Shown one piece after another: positions 56,405 through 64,000 of a stretch of DNA of 64,000 nucleotides. The notes below the pieces were generated by a model. That model saw only the letters and a program-made list of their open reading frames with translations, did not search any database and was not told the origin of the DNA. The number at the start of each line of letters is the position of its first letter. Within the stretch, counting starts at the first letter, position 1. The position numbers were made by a program, and so were the translations under genes. The stretch is from JABDMH01 sp965223165. GTDB lineage: Bacteria > Bacteroidota > Bacteroidia > Chitinophagales > Saprospiraceae. The DNA lies in the NCBI GenBank assembly GCA_965223165.1, contig CBDCVQ010000018.1, forward strand, positions 372,001-436,000, in the 5' to 3' direction.

Positions 56405-59058
56405 ATACCCTGCTAGTGAGATCAAGAGACAACAACGGCCGCAAAGAGCCACCGACCTGGGCTGATCGCTTTCTCGAGTGGTATTGCGCACCTCATCAGT
56501 TGGAAGATGTGCAAGGCGCACTGTATGAATATTATTTCGAAAAAATACGCGGGGGACAGGAGAAACGGGCCAAGCGCATGTTTGTGCTGGACGTACTAAT
56601 GCACTTTCGCCCCCACATCGTCCGGCGGGATCTTGCCACGCCGGAGCCAAATCAATTTGCTATGTATCAAAGCTTCATTAAACTCTCATTTCGCAATTTT
56701 AAAAAATACCGCCTCAGCACATTTCTCAATCTAGCGGGCCTGTCCATCGGCATCGCGAGTCTACTATTGATCACGCTCTGGATCCGCCACGAGCAGAGCT
56801 TTGACCAATTTCACACCCACGCCGAAAACATATATCGGATTTCCAACACCTTCACGAGTGAGACGGAGTCTTTTAGCCAGGCTCCATCGGGCCCGGCACT
56901 TGGAGCCCAACTGCATGAGATCTATCCACAAATCGTCAACGGCACCAGATACGGCACCAATAGCAGCACCATCACCGTGGGCGATGAGAGCTATTTTGAA
57001 AATGATATCGCGCTGGCGGATCGCAATTTCCTGGATATGTTTGACTGGCAGGTCATCGAAGGTGAAAAGAGCCAATTCTTCACCAATATCAACTCGATCG
57101 TGCTGACCGAATCGATGGCCGGCAAATATTTTGGCTCCCAGTCTGCCTTAGGAAAAGAAATTACCATGGATGGCGAAGTGATCCTTGAAGTGTCCGGCGT
57201 CATTGCTGACCTCCCGACAAATTCTCAACTGCAGTTTGAATCCCTCATCTGCATGGATCTGGCTAAAAAAGCCTGGGGTATTGACGACATGGACGACCGA
57301 TGGGGCGGCGGTTGGTTTCATACCTATTTGCAATTAGAAGCAGGTACCGACGTAGCTGGACTAATGGAGGAGGTCAATACTTTTATCACCTCCAAATTGA
57401 CCTATTTCACCGAGCGAAATATGTCCTATGAATATTTTTTACAACCGCTGACAAGCATTCACTTGCAATCGGACTTGCGTTATGATTTCGGCAATAACGG
57501 CAATGCCCGAAATGTGGCAATCTTCAGCATTGTGGCATTAATCATTTTGCTTCTCGCGGCCATCAACTACATCAACCTGAGCACGGCCAATGCCATCAGG
57601 CGCGCCAAGAGTGTGGGCATCAAAAAAGTGATCGGGGCCAAAAGATCGCAATTGGTGTCGCAATACCTCGTAGAGTCGGTGCTGGTCTCTTTGCTGTCCG
57701 CCTCGATCGCTATTGGATTAATTGGTTTGTTTCTTCCCAAATTCCAAACATTCATCGGCTACGAACTGGCCTACCAATACCACCCCATACACCTACTGTG
57801 GGTCGTAGCGGGGGCAGGGTTATTAGGCCTGACCGCGGGCTTATTTCCGGCGCTGGCGATCTCCTCGTTTAAGCCTTTGTCCGTCCTTCGAGGGCAGTTG
57901 ACCCGAGGCAGGAGAGGCACCTTCGTGCGCAAGTCCTTGGTGGTTTTCCAATTTACGGCGACGATTGTTCTGCTCATCGCGATCATCACCGTGGATCAAC
58001 AGATGAGACACTTGCAAAATCAGGATTTGGGCATGAATACCGACGAAGTGATTTCTATCAATTTTCGCGGCCTGCAGCAAGTCGTGGACAATCGGGAGAA
58101 TCTGACCAACCGCTTGCTGGAGAACCCCGCCTTTACATCGGTCTCCTTTCATCGTCGGGCCTATCCCGTGCGCGGCTTGAGCAATGGCATGATCCAGGTA
58201 GAGACGGGCAGTGGAGAGCGGGTATCGTCGAGCCTCTACCACATGTGGGTCGATGAAGCATATGCAGACACCTACGAAATGGATCTCGTGGCCGGCCGAT
58301 TCTTCTCGCGGGAATTTGGCTCCGATTCCACTGCGGCGGTCCTGGTCAATGAAGCTGCCGTCGAGGCGTTTGCCTGGGGCAGTCCCGAAGAGGCGCTTGG
58401 ACGAAAAATGGGCACCGCACCCAATGAGAGATCGGTGATTGGGGTAGTACGGAATTTCAATTTCGAAGGCTTGCACAAACAAGTCGAACCCTTGCGTATC
58501 CTGCCGGAGACGCGGGGTGATTATTCGAGGATTGCCGTCAAGGCCAATTTAAGTCGTCTCACACCTGTTATTGAGGCATTGGAAAGCACCTGGCGCGAGG
58601 TTAATCCCGGCATCCCATTGGATTATACTTTCATGAATGACGATATCCAAAATCAATATCAGGCAGAAAGCCGATTTCGCTCCATCTTTTTGATATTCTC
58701 CATTCTTTCCATCGTAATCGCCGGCCTGGGTCTGTTTGGTTTGGTGACCGCATCCACCAATCAGCGGCTGCGTGAGATCGGCATTCGCAAAGTACTCGGC
58801 GCATCGACGTTTGGCTTGGTCGGTCTGTTAGGACGCGATTTTCTAATACTGGTGGGCATCGCCTTGGTATTGGCTATCCCGATCGCCTGGTACGGCATGG
58901 AGACTTGGCTCTCCGATTTCGCCTACCGCATACCGGTAAGTTGGATCTTCTTCGCCGCTGCGGGTCTGATCGCGGTCGGCGTAACCATCTTGACGATGAG
59001 CTACCAGACCCTGCGAGCTGCCTATGCGGATCCGACGAATGTGCTTCGCAGTGAATAG
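56380..59058 (+). CDS. FtsX-like ABC transporter permease (MacB type)
   Basis: An 892-residue permease. It has an N-terminal prefix (PPTWADRFLEWYCAPHQLED, then a YYFEKI segment) usual in these Bacteroidota proteins, then a hydrophobic helix followed by a periplasmic MacB-like domain. Two FtsX-type core regions follow (about 390-520 with FSIVALIILLLAAINYINLS, and about 760-885 with VIAGLGLFGLVTAS and REIGIRKVLGAS). Such permeases export peptides, lipoproteins or toxic compounds with a separate ABC ATPase, which is not encoded in the window. The start overlaps the PadR gene by 25 bp, so translation is probably coupled; later ATGs are possible. Confidence 0.85.
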   Translation: MVHDLTRLNTLLVRSRDNNGRKEPPTWADRFLEWYCAPHQLEDVQGALYEYYFEKIRGGQEKRAKRMFVLDVLMHFRPHIVRRDLATPEPNQFAMYQSFIKLSFRNFKKYRLSTFLNLAGLSIGIASLLLITLWIRHEQSFDQFHTHAENIYRISNTFTSETESFSQAPSGPALGAQLHEIYPQIVNGTRYGTNSSTITVGDESYFENDIALADRNFLDMFDWQVIEGEKSQFFTNINSIVLTESMAGKYFGSQSALGKEITMDGEVILEVSGVIADLPTNSQLQFESLICMDLAKKAWGIDDMDDRWGGGWFHTYLQLEAGTDVAGLMEEVNTFITSKLTYFTERNMSYEYFLQPLTSIHLQSDLRYDFGNNGNARNVAIFSIVALIILLLAAINYINLSTANAIRRAKSVGIKKVIGAKRSQLVSQYLVESVLVSLLSASIAIGLIGLFLPKFQTFIGYELAYQYHPIHLLWVVAGAGLLGLTAGLFPALAISSFKPLSVLRGQLTRGRRGTFVRKSLVVFQFTATIVLLIAIITVDQQMRHLQNQDLGMNTDEVISINFRGLQQVVDNRENLTNRLLENPAFTSVSFHRRAYPVRGLSNGMIQVETGSGERVSSSLYHMWVDEAYADTYEMDLVAGRFFSREFGSDSTAAVLVNEAAVEAFAWGSPEEALGRKMGTAPNERSVIGVVRNFNFEGLHKQVEPLRILPETRGDYSRIAVKANLSRLTPVIEALESTWREVNPGIPLDYTFMNDDIQNQYQAESRFRSIFLIFSILSIVIAGLGLFGLVTASTNQRLREIGIRKVLGASTFGLVGLLGRDFLILVGIALVLAIPIAWYGMETWLSDFAYRIPVSWIFFAAAGLIAVGVTILTMSYQTLRAAYADPTNVLRSE

Positions 59059-59313
59059 TTGTCCAGGGCTCTGGTGGCCACTGCGCTGTTTCCCGTGTGG
59101 TAACGGTTAGTTAGGTAAGGCTAAATAAAGCTATATGGCAGTCTTTGCGAATTTGTGCACCCTATAGCCGTAATTTGTGGTGGTACCCACTCGAAAGGCG
59201 ACGCGAGATGAAAACAGATCTGCTGCCACCCTCGATCGCATTCCATACCATATCGACATCCCTAGTCGGCACAATATGGATTGTACCGCCGCACGTTCGA
59301 TCAGAGCCGACGG
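59059..59313. other. Convergent intergenic region
   Basis: 255 bp between the permease stop and the 3' end of the dioxygenase gene. Nothing is recognised. No strong terminator hairpin was seen. Confidence 0.4.
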
Positions 59314-60210
59314 TCAGGAGCCCTCACGCTTGGCCGTACGATAGACCTTGCCGTCTTTCATATCATCCGTGATCTTCAACTTGACGCCCCCGTCCTCTAT
59401 GAGCTTAAAGGTCAAGGTCAGGTCTCGCTCAATGGGCAAACCATGGCGCTTAAAGCTGTTGTTGCCCACGTAGCGGTAGTTGTGTCCAAACACCTCGTTG
59501 GTCATCCAAAGCTGGTTGTCCTTGACGATAAACTCCATCTTGCGCGAGGGGTTGGCATCGTCGACATAGGTCCCGGCAATTTTGTCCAAGGCGATGGGAT
59601 CGGCCGGCAAGTGCTCGGACATCACCACGTCAAAGGCCACCACAGTGGGCCCATCTGACTGCTCCTGGAGATTTAAAATCCTATGTTTGGCCTCGGGAGC
59701 CGCCGACGAAGGATCATCTGCCAAATGTGGATCTCCAGTAAAATAGAGTTGCGTCACGAGGCTCTGATAGCCGCCAGCAGAAATCAACATATGAAAGTGC
59801 GCAGGTCGGATCGAGCCATCACCTACATCATAAGGCACCGGCAGTTGTGTCCTAAAATGGTACTTACCCTGCGCATCACATACGGCGGTACCCCGATATA
59901 GGTAATCGTCGGAGCTATTGTCGTAGATGGCATCCGGGCTACAGTGCCACAATTCGACTTTGGCACCTTGGAGTGGCCGGACACAGTCATCATGTTTGAC
60001 GATGCCCTCAAGCAATACCTCCCGTCCCTTGGTCCCAGGCACTCTAAGATCAGATCGAAGGGGAGCATCGGGACGATAAAACGGTCCCAATATATCGGTG
60101 GTTGTCTGACAGTCGCCTACATAGTGCCGCCCATCATACCGTACAAATCCAGTGGTCATGACGGCCGTGGCAAAGAGTGCGCCACCCTGAATGAATGATC
60201 TCCTTTTCAT
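59314..60210 (-). CDS. Intradiol ring-cleavage dioxygenase, exported
   Basis: A 298-residue protein with a Tat/Sec-like leader (MKRRSFIQGGALFATAVM) and an intradiol dioxygenase (catechol 1,2- or protocatechuate-dioxygenase type) core. The four Fe(III) ligands are visible: Tyr96 (SPDAIYDNS), Tyr127 (PVPYDVG), His138 and His140 (RPAHFHM). These enzymes open catechol rings between the hydroxyls. This stand-alone, exported form is seen in soil and marine Bacteroidota, and substrate use is uncertain. It is followed, in the same direction upstream, by a gene for a two-domain exported protein (93 bp gap). Confidence 0.9.
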   Translation of the reverse strand: MKRRSFIQGGALFATAVMTTGFVRYDGRHYVGDCQTTTDILGPFYRPDAPLRSDLRVPGTKGREVLLEGIVKHDDCVRPLQGAKVELWHCSPDAIYDNSSDDYLYRGTAVCDAQGKYHFRTQLPVPYDVGDGSIRPAHFHMLISAGGYQSLVTQLYFTGDPHLADDPSSAAPEAKHRILNLQEQSDGPTVVAFDVVMSEHLPADPIALDKIAGTYVDDANPSRKMEFIVKDNQLWMTNEVFGHNYRYVGNNSFKRHGLPIERDLTLTFKLIEDGGVKLKITDDMKDGKVYRTAKREGS

Positions 60211-60303
60211 TTTTCTACTTGATTTTTTGTGTTATAAAGTTCGCAGTCAGTCAAGCAAACGCTGACCTGGTTTTCTTCGCCAAATTTGTTTTGGGTCCCA
60301 AAA

Positions 60304-61101
60304 TCACTTATAGCCTAAATCAATGCGCACATAATCCGTGTACGTGGCTTCGGGCGCATCTTCAGGGGCGAACTGCGATATTTTATCCGTGACTCCGCTG
60401 ACCATTTCGAATTCTTTGGCAAACTTCTCCGCAGCGCCTTCACCTTCCTCCGGAAAGTACTCGTTTCGGGTATCCACGCTGTCGAACGACCAAATAAGAA
60501 TGTAGCCCCCTTTATTTTCGCCACGATCTCCCTTGTATACATAAGCATCCAGCCCGGGCAGATGGCGCTGAAAGGTGGGATAGAGCTCGTCGATCAGGAA
60601 GGCTTCGAATGCTATTTCAGATTCCTTGCTCACATACAGCGGTCGCACGGCAGCCACTTCGCCCATTTTTGGATTGTCAAAGAGGTCATAGCCAATGCAT
60701 ACGTAGTCGGTGTACCCACCCTCCGGTTCGACGGCGTCCTGTGCCATATCAATGCCAACGGCATTCAGCTCGGCCATCAGTGCTTCGAAGCGAGGATAGG
60801 CTCCTTCTCCCGCATCTGCCTTTGGGAAATAGTAGTCGCGCACCTCCTTGAAGTCAAAGGCAAATCCCCAGGTCAATTTGTTCTTTCGCTCCCCCCGGTC
60901 ACCATACGAAAGCCAGACCCCAATCCCCTTGCCGTGTTGGCGCATGGCTTTGTTGACTGCTCGCATCTTGTTGGCAAACTCTGGTCCGGAGTGGTTCTCT
61001 TTGATTTCTACTGCAATCGCTGAAAACACTTCGGGCAGTGCTTGCGCAGAGACAAGTGCGCTGGTACTCAGGATTAGCAGGACGGATATGAGCTTTTTCA
61101 T
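60304..61101 (-). CDS. Exported protein with two copies of one ~110-residue domain
   Basis: A 265-residue protein with signal peptide (MKKLISVLLILSTSALVSAQ). Two parallel halves follow: GIGVWLSYGDRGERKNKLTW...YYFP with a TDYVCIGYD end, and GLDAYVYKGDRGENKGGYIL...EYFP with a TDYVRIDLG end. This is an internal duplication of a domain probably of dimeric alpha/beta-barrel (ABM-like) fold, and is not otherwise named. It lies upstream of, and in the same direction as, the intradiol dioxygenase, so the two may act together on aromatic compounds. This is inference from position. Confidence 0.65.
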   Translation of the reverse strand: MKKLISVLLILSTSALVSAQALPEVFSAIAVEIKENHSGPEFANKMRAVNKAMRQHGKGIGVWLSYGDRGERKNKLTWGFAFDFKEVRDYYFPKADAGEGAYPRFEALMAELNAVGIDMAQDAVEPEGGYTDYVCIGYDLFDNPKMGEVAAVRPLYVSKESEIAFEAFLIDELYPTFQRHLPGLDAYVYKGDRGENKGGYILIWSFDSVDTRNEYFPEEGEGAAEKFAKEFEMVSGVTDKISQFAPEDAPEATYTDYVRIDLGYK

Positions 61102-61260
61102 ACGGGTCTTATCTCGTGTTTAAAAATGGGAGGCTGTGATGTCTCAGAAGTTAGAAAAAAAGGGGCATAAAGCCAATGTGCACCGATCATGTGCGCATAC
61201 TCACCGGTAAGGAAACGCCTTCGATTAGGTAGATTCCCCTATTTTCAAGGGCGTCGGATG

Positions 61261-63516
61261 ATGGAGGACACACAATCGAGGGAATCTTTGCCAAAGGGTA
61301 TAGCACGGCCTGTACTACGATATACGCTACTCTCCTGTTTCCAGGTGCTCCTTTCCCTGGCTTTGCTCGGCCAGGAGAGCATCGAGCCTGGCACCAAGAC
61401 CATTCAAATGCACCGGCTCAACGGCGACGAGGCCTTCTTCTTTGATGGCAAAGTGGAGGAGGCCTTTTGGCTTGATATCGAGCCCACCGACGACTTCTAC
61501 ATGCGTGAGCCCCTGCCGGGCTCTCCGGCCAGCGAACGGACGGAGGTACGGATAGCATTCGACCGCGAACACCTCTACCTCGCCGTGATTTTGCATGATA
61601 CCGAGCCAGATAAGATCAAGGCCTTTCGAAAAAGACGTGACGACGATATTGAGGACGAGGACCACTTCATCTGGTTTTTTGACACCTTCCTCGACAAGCG
61701 CAATGCCTACCTGTTTGCCATTAACCCGCTAGGATTGAGAAGCGACGGCCTCCTAACCACCGGCCAAGGTAGCAGCCTAAATAAGAATTGGGACGGCATC
61801 TGGGATCTAAAAACCCACATGGGCACCTTTGGCTGGTCGGCGGAGGTCAAAATCCCCTTTCGCACGCTCAACTTCAATCCGGAGTCGGACGCCTGGGGCA
61901 TCAATTTCATGCGGGTGATCCGCCGCAAGAATGAGGAGGTGCTGTGGACCGGCTATCAACTCAATCAAGGCATCGAACGACCGCAAGACGGGGGGCAGCT
62001 CACCGGCATCCGCGACGTCTCTCAAGGCATCGGTCTCGAAGCCAAACCCTATGCGACTCTGCGCAACGAGAAGACGGGCACGGACAAAAGTGAAAACCGT
62101 GCGACCACCGGATTGGATGTCAACTACAATATCACCGCCAATCTCAAGGCATCGCTGACCATCAACACCGACTTTGCGGAAACCGAGGTAGACGATCGAC
62201 AGATCAATTTGACGCGATTTCCGCTCCAATTTCCGGAGAAACGCGACTTTTTCCTGGAGGGTGATGGGATCTATTCGTTTGCTCCGCGAAGCGGCATCAA
62301 CCCCTACTTCAGTAGGCGCATCGGACTGAGTGGGGGCCGGCCCATCCCGATTAGGTACGGTGCCCGGATCCTCGGGAGGGTAGGCAACTTGGATGTCGCT
62401 GCATTGCACGTGCGCACGGGCAAAAAGGACGACCTTCCCCCAGAAGACTTTTCGGTGCTTCGCCTCAAGCAAAACCTAGGAGCAGAGAGCACCCTGGGTT
62501 TTGTCTACACGAGGCGCGCCACGCAAGACGGGGACCTCTTCTCCGAGCCGCTGCAGGATCGGCATACGGTGGGAGCGGACCTCCATTACGGCACTTCTGA
62601 GTTTTTTGGTGACAAGAACTTCCAGCTGCAGGCCTTCGTCGTCGTGCACAATGCGCCCACACCAACGCCAGACGGTCTTAAGGGATGGGATCGCTCCTCG
62701 CGGGGGCTCCGTCTTAACTTCCCAAACCGCCCCTGGTTTGCGCACTGCTCCTATCGCGAATTTGGTCATGGATATGATCCTGCCGTGGGCTTCAATCGCC
62801 GCAACGGCATCAAAAGAGTCGAACCGGCCATCGGGTACGCTCCCATCTTTCGCAACAGCAAGGTGATCCGCGAAATCACCTGGAGAGTCCTATACCAGAA
62901 TCTATGGGATTTTGACTTCAAATTGCTCACGCAAAATCTCCAGCTTATCCTCGGTGCGATTCGCTTCGAATCCGGTGAGCGACTGAGCTTCGAGATGTTG
63001 CGAAATTTTGAGCGGCTGACCGGCCCCTTTGACATTCTTCGCGACGAGCGCATCATCGTGCCCGTGGGCGAATATGCCAATTGGACCACCATCATCGAGG
63101 CGAGCACAGCGCCCTTTCGAAAGGTCGTCGGCACGATCGAGTTTCGTCGAGGTGGTTTTTGGACGGGCGACCGCACCGTGTGGGATATCGGCACCATCGT
63201 CAGACTCCGGGCAGGGTTAAATGTCAGCCTTCGCTATGTGCATACGGATGTGCAGCTAGCTGAAGGGAGCTTTGAAACGGATCTATTCCAGTTTGAGGGC
63301 AGTTATGATTTTACGCCTGACCTTTCGATCTCTAGCATCGTGCAGTACGACAACCTCAGCAAGCAATTTGGCATGAACAACCGGCTGCGTTGGATTATCA
63401 CCCCAGGCTCCGACGTCTATCTGGTATTCAACCACAACTGGTTGCGTCACGCAGGGGAGTATCGACTGCTCGATCGAGCATCCGTCCTAAAGGCCAATTA
63501 TACCCACCGGTTTTAG
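61261..63516 (+). CDS. DUF5916 outer-membrane beta-barrel protein
   Basis: About 751 residues from the ATG at 61261 (an adjacent ATG at 61258 is possible). After a signal segment (LLSCFQVLLSLALLGQ) comes a CBM9-like domain (about 35-210) and a long beta-barrel-type region (about 230-750) typical of DUF5916, with repeated aromatic-Gly strands and a C-terminal aromatic residue (YTHRF). DUF5916 proteins are large Bacteroidota outer-membrane proteins possibly involved in glycan or polymer handling. The open frame extends to 61189 without support. Confidence 0.82.
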   Translation: MEDTQSRESLPKGIARPVLRYTLLSCFQVLLSLALLGQESIEPGTKTIQMHRLNGDEAFFFDGKVEEAFWLDIEPTDDFYMREPLPGSPASERTEVRIAFDREHLYLAVILHDTEPDKIKAFRKRRDDDIEDEDHFIWFFDTFLDKRNAYLFAINPLGLRSDGLLTTGQGSSLNKNWDGIWDLKTHMGTFGWSAEVKIPFRTLNFNPESDAWGINFMRVIRRKNEEVLWTGYQLNQGIERPQDGGQLTGIRDVSQGIGLEAKPYATLRNEKTGTDKSENRATTGLDVNYNITANLKASLTINTDFAETEVDDRQINLTRFPLQFPEKRDFFLEGDGIYSFAPRSGINPYFSRRIGLSGGRPIPIRYGARILGRVGNLDVAALHVRTGKKDDLPPEDFSVLRLKQNLGAESTLGFVYTRRATQDGDLFSEPLQDRHTVGADLHYGTSEFFGDKNFQLQAFVVVHNAPTPTPDGLKGWDRSSRGLRLNFPNRPWFAHCSYREFGHGYDPAVGFNRRNGIKRVEPAIGYAPIFRNSKVIREITWRVLYQNLWDFDFKLLTQNLQLILGAIRFESGERLSFEMLRNFERLTGPFDILRDERIIVPVGEYANWTTIIEASTAPFRKVVGTIEFRRGGFWTGDRTVWDIGTIVRLRAGLNVSLRYVHTDVQLAEGSFETDLFQFEGSYDFTPDLSISSIVQYDNLSKQFGMNNRLRWIITPGSDVYLVFNHNWLRHAGEYRLLDRASVLKANYTHRF

Positions 63517-63614
63517 CAGTTCCGAATTAGCAAGTTCTGAGTTCCGAGTTAGCGAGTTCCGAGTTAGACCACAGTCGCGAGCTCGCCCAAAACTCAAGTC
63601 ACTCAGAACTCAAT
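63517..63614. repeat. Intergenic repeat interrupted by the group II intron
   Basis: Contains GAGTTCCGAGTTAGC repeats and, on the minus strand, GAGTTCTGAGTGACTTGAGT followed by TTTTGGGCGAGCTCGCGACT. The latter closely matches 689-735 on the plus strand. The intron 3' end abuts it, so the intron inserted within this repeat type. Confidence 0.7.
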
Positions 63615-63621
63615 CCGGGTA

Positions 63622-63645
63622 GAGCGGATCGTTACCTCCCCGCTC
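63622..63645 (-). ncRNA. Group II intron domain VI
   Basis: GAGCGG pairs with CCGCTC on the minus strand, with an internal AGGTAAC segment whose A fits the branch-point position, followed by the terminal TACCCG. It lies after domain V, as expected for the intron 3' end. Confidence 0.65.
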
Positions 63646-63652
63646 CCCCACA

Positions 63653-63685
63653 GATCCGTACGAGCGGATTTCCCGCATACGGTTC
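63653..63685 (-). ncRNA. Group II intron domain V
   Basis: On the minus strand, 33 nt starting GAACCGTATGCGG, with a GAAA tetraloop and ending CGTACGGATC. This is the usual catalytic domain V of group II introns (a GAGCCGTATGCG-like motif with GNRA loop). Paired arms and tetraloop are intact, so the domain may be active. Confidence 0.82.
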
Positions 63686-63688
63686 CTC

Positions 63689-64000
63689 CTACAAGGGCTT
63701 CGCTAAAGGATAGCGGTGATACACTTTGGGTCTGAGTAAGGGCTGCCACTCCTTGATGAGTTGGTTATACCTCGTCCAGTTCCAGGATCGTTTCCCGCCT
63801 CTTCTGTTTATCCACTTGAATAGTAGGCGCTTCACTCCTTCGAAGTACCTGACTATACCCCGGCTGTTAAAGGTAATCCCATAGTAATTGTAGTAGCCTC
63901 TTAACTTACGGTTCAGATCCTCGATTAACTGGCCAATGGGCCGGTGTCGATGCTGCCGTATCCACTGACTCACTTTATGTAAGGACTGGGTCAGCTTATG
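63689..64000 (-). CDS. Group II intron reverse transcriptase/maturase, C-terminal fragment
   Basis: The frame is open to the window edge and encodes about 103 residues ending in YHRYPLAKPL. It has the maturase C-terminal pattern RPIGQLIEDLNRKLRGYYNY followed by YGI, a short W-containing stretch (FKWINRRGGKRSWNWTRY) and a PLLRPKVYHR end, which are typical of the maturase X and D regions of bacterial LtrA-like proteins. It extends past 64000, and no start is visible. Confidence 0.85.
   Translation of the reverse strand, partial: HKLTQSLHKVSQWIRQHRHRPIGQLIEDLNRKLRGYYNYYGITFNSRGIVRYFEGVKRLLFKWINRRGGKRSWNWTRYNQLIKEWQPLLRPKVYHRYPLAKPL

Larger units (their letters stand above)
63615..64000 (-). mobile_element. 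Group II intron, 3' part (extends past the window)
   Basis: Consists of the end of the maturase ORF (63689-64000), domain V (63653-63685) and domain VI (63622-63645), on the minus strand. The intron 3' end lies near 63615-63617, where TACCCG on the minus strand meets the intergenic repeat. Such introns move by reverse splicing and reverse transcription. Its 5' part is outside the window, so whether it is full-length is unknown. Confidence 0.8.

Noticed and set aside
1..64000. tRNA or rRNA genes
   Set aside because: No cloverleaf T-arm (GGTTCGA-type) with matching acceptor arms and no rRNA-like sequence was recognised by eye; short or divergent genes could have been missed.

Overview
The window reads as a chromosomal segment of a Bacteroidota bacterium, most likely a marine or activated-sludge type near the Saprospiria/Lewinella group. 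The evidence is three secreted proteins with type IX secretion (Por) C-terminal sorting domains (YPNPT/FPNPT motifs), many lipoproteins, families typical of the phylum (DUF2911, DUF4386, DUF5916, DUF1203, PadR plus FtsX-like permease), and few Shine-Dalgarno sequences. Most genes are G+C-rich by eye. 6.6-11.5 kb, 13.8-14.4 kb and parts of 25.7-40.5 kb are visibly more AT-rich and look like accessory DNA. The genus is inference.

Layout. 0-6 kb: the end of a GrpB-family gene, a CYTH-domain protein, an isochorismatase-type hydrolase, a 1.1-kb noncoding repeat field, a DUF2911/membrane-protein pair, and an alpha/beta-hydrolase fused to an SGNH hydrolase, followed by the remnant of a tandem duplicate of its 3' end. 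6.6-10.4 kb: a compact three-gene AT-rich operon (PHP phosphoesterase-SMC/ABC ATPase, unknown protein, Mrr-like PD-(D/E)xK nuclease), a strong candidate anti-phage or anti-plasmid system, with a DUF4238 gene behind it. 11.6-24 kb: ordinary metabolic and regulatory genes (MBL hydrolase, AraC, two VOC proteins, HxlR plus NTF2-like, DUF4386, esterase, DUF1203) mixed with three related type IX-secreted proteins and several copies of a ~180-bp noncoding repeat.

24.8-34.3 kb: a LytTR regulator with a degenerate receiver, followed by six closely spaced genes. Two of these encode large proteins that share an N-terminal LESPFL motif. One of the two carries a strongly cationic helical stretch. Two proteins in the operon carry zinc-metallopeptidase signatures (HExxH plus a downstream Glu). 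I read this as a payload or effector cassette without its delivery machine, and it is the most unusual part of the window. 34.5-40.5 kb: a sialidase-like lipoprotein and a SWIM zinc-finger protein overlapping a ~1000-residue DUF6493-like protein. 40.7-48.8 kb: an amidohydrolase, a beta-lactamase-like serine hydrolase, a membrane protein plus winged-helix regulator pair behind a clear operator, small membrane proteins, a PQQ-like propeller protein and DoxX.

48.8-63.5 kb: a Gfo/Idh/MocA oxidoreductase with a clear downstream terminator, a class III cyclase-TPR protein, a two-subunit molybdenum hydroxylase (2Fe-2S plus Tat-exported Mo subunit), a 0.86-kb tandem-repeat field, a PadR regulator with a duplicated operator and its FtsX-type permease, an intradiol dioxygenase, a protein with two copies of one domain, and a DUF5916 outer-membrane protein. 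The right edge is the 3' end of a group II intron (domains V and VI plus the end of the maturase ORF), inserted in an intergenic repeat whose inverted relative lies near position 700.

A recurrent theme is the abundance of noncoding repeats: hairpins whose stems vary while the core stays constant, a ~180-bp dispersed family, a 212-bp tandem array, and a CGAGCTCGCG motif that links several of these. No rRNA, tRNA or CRISPR array was recognised.
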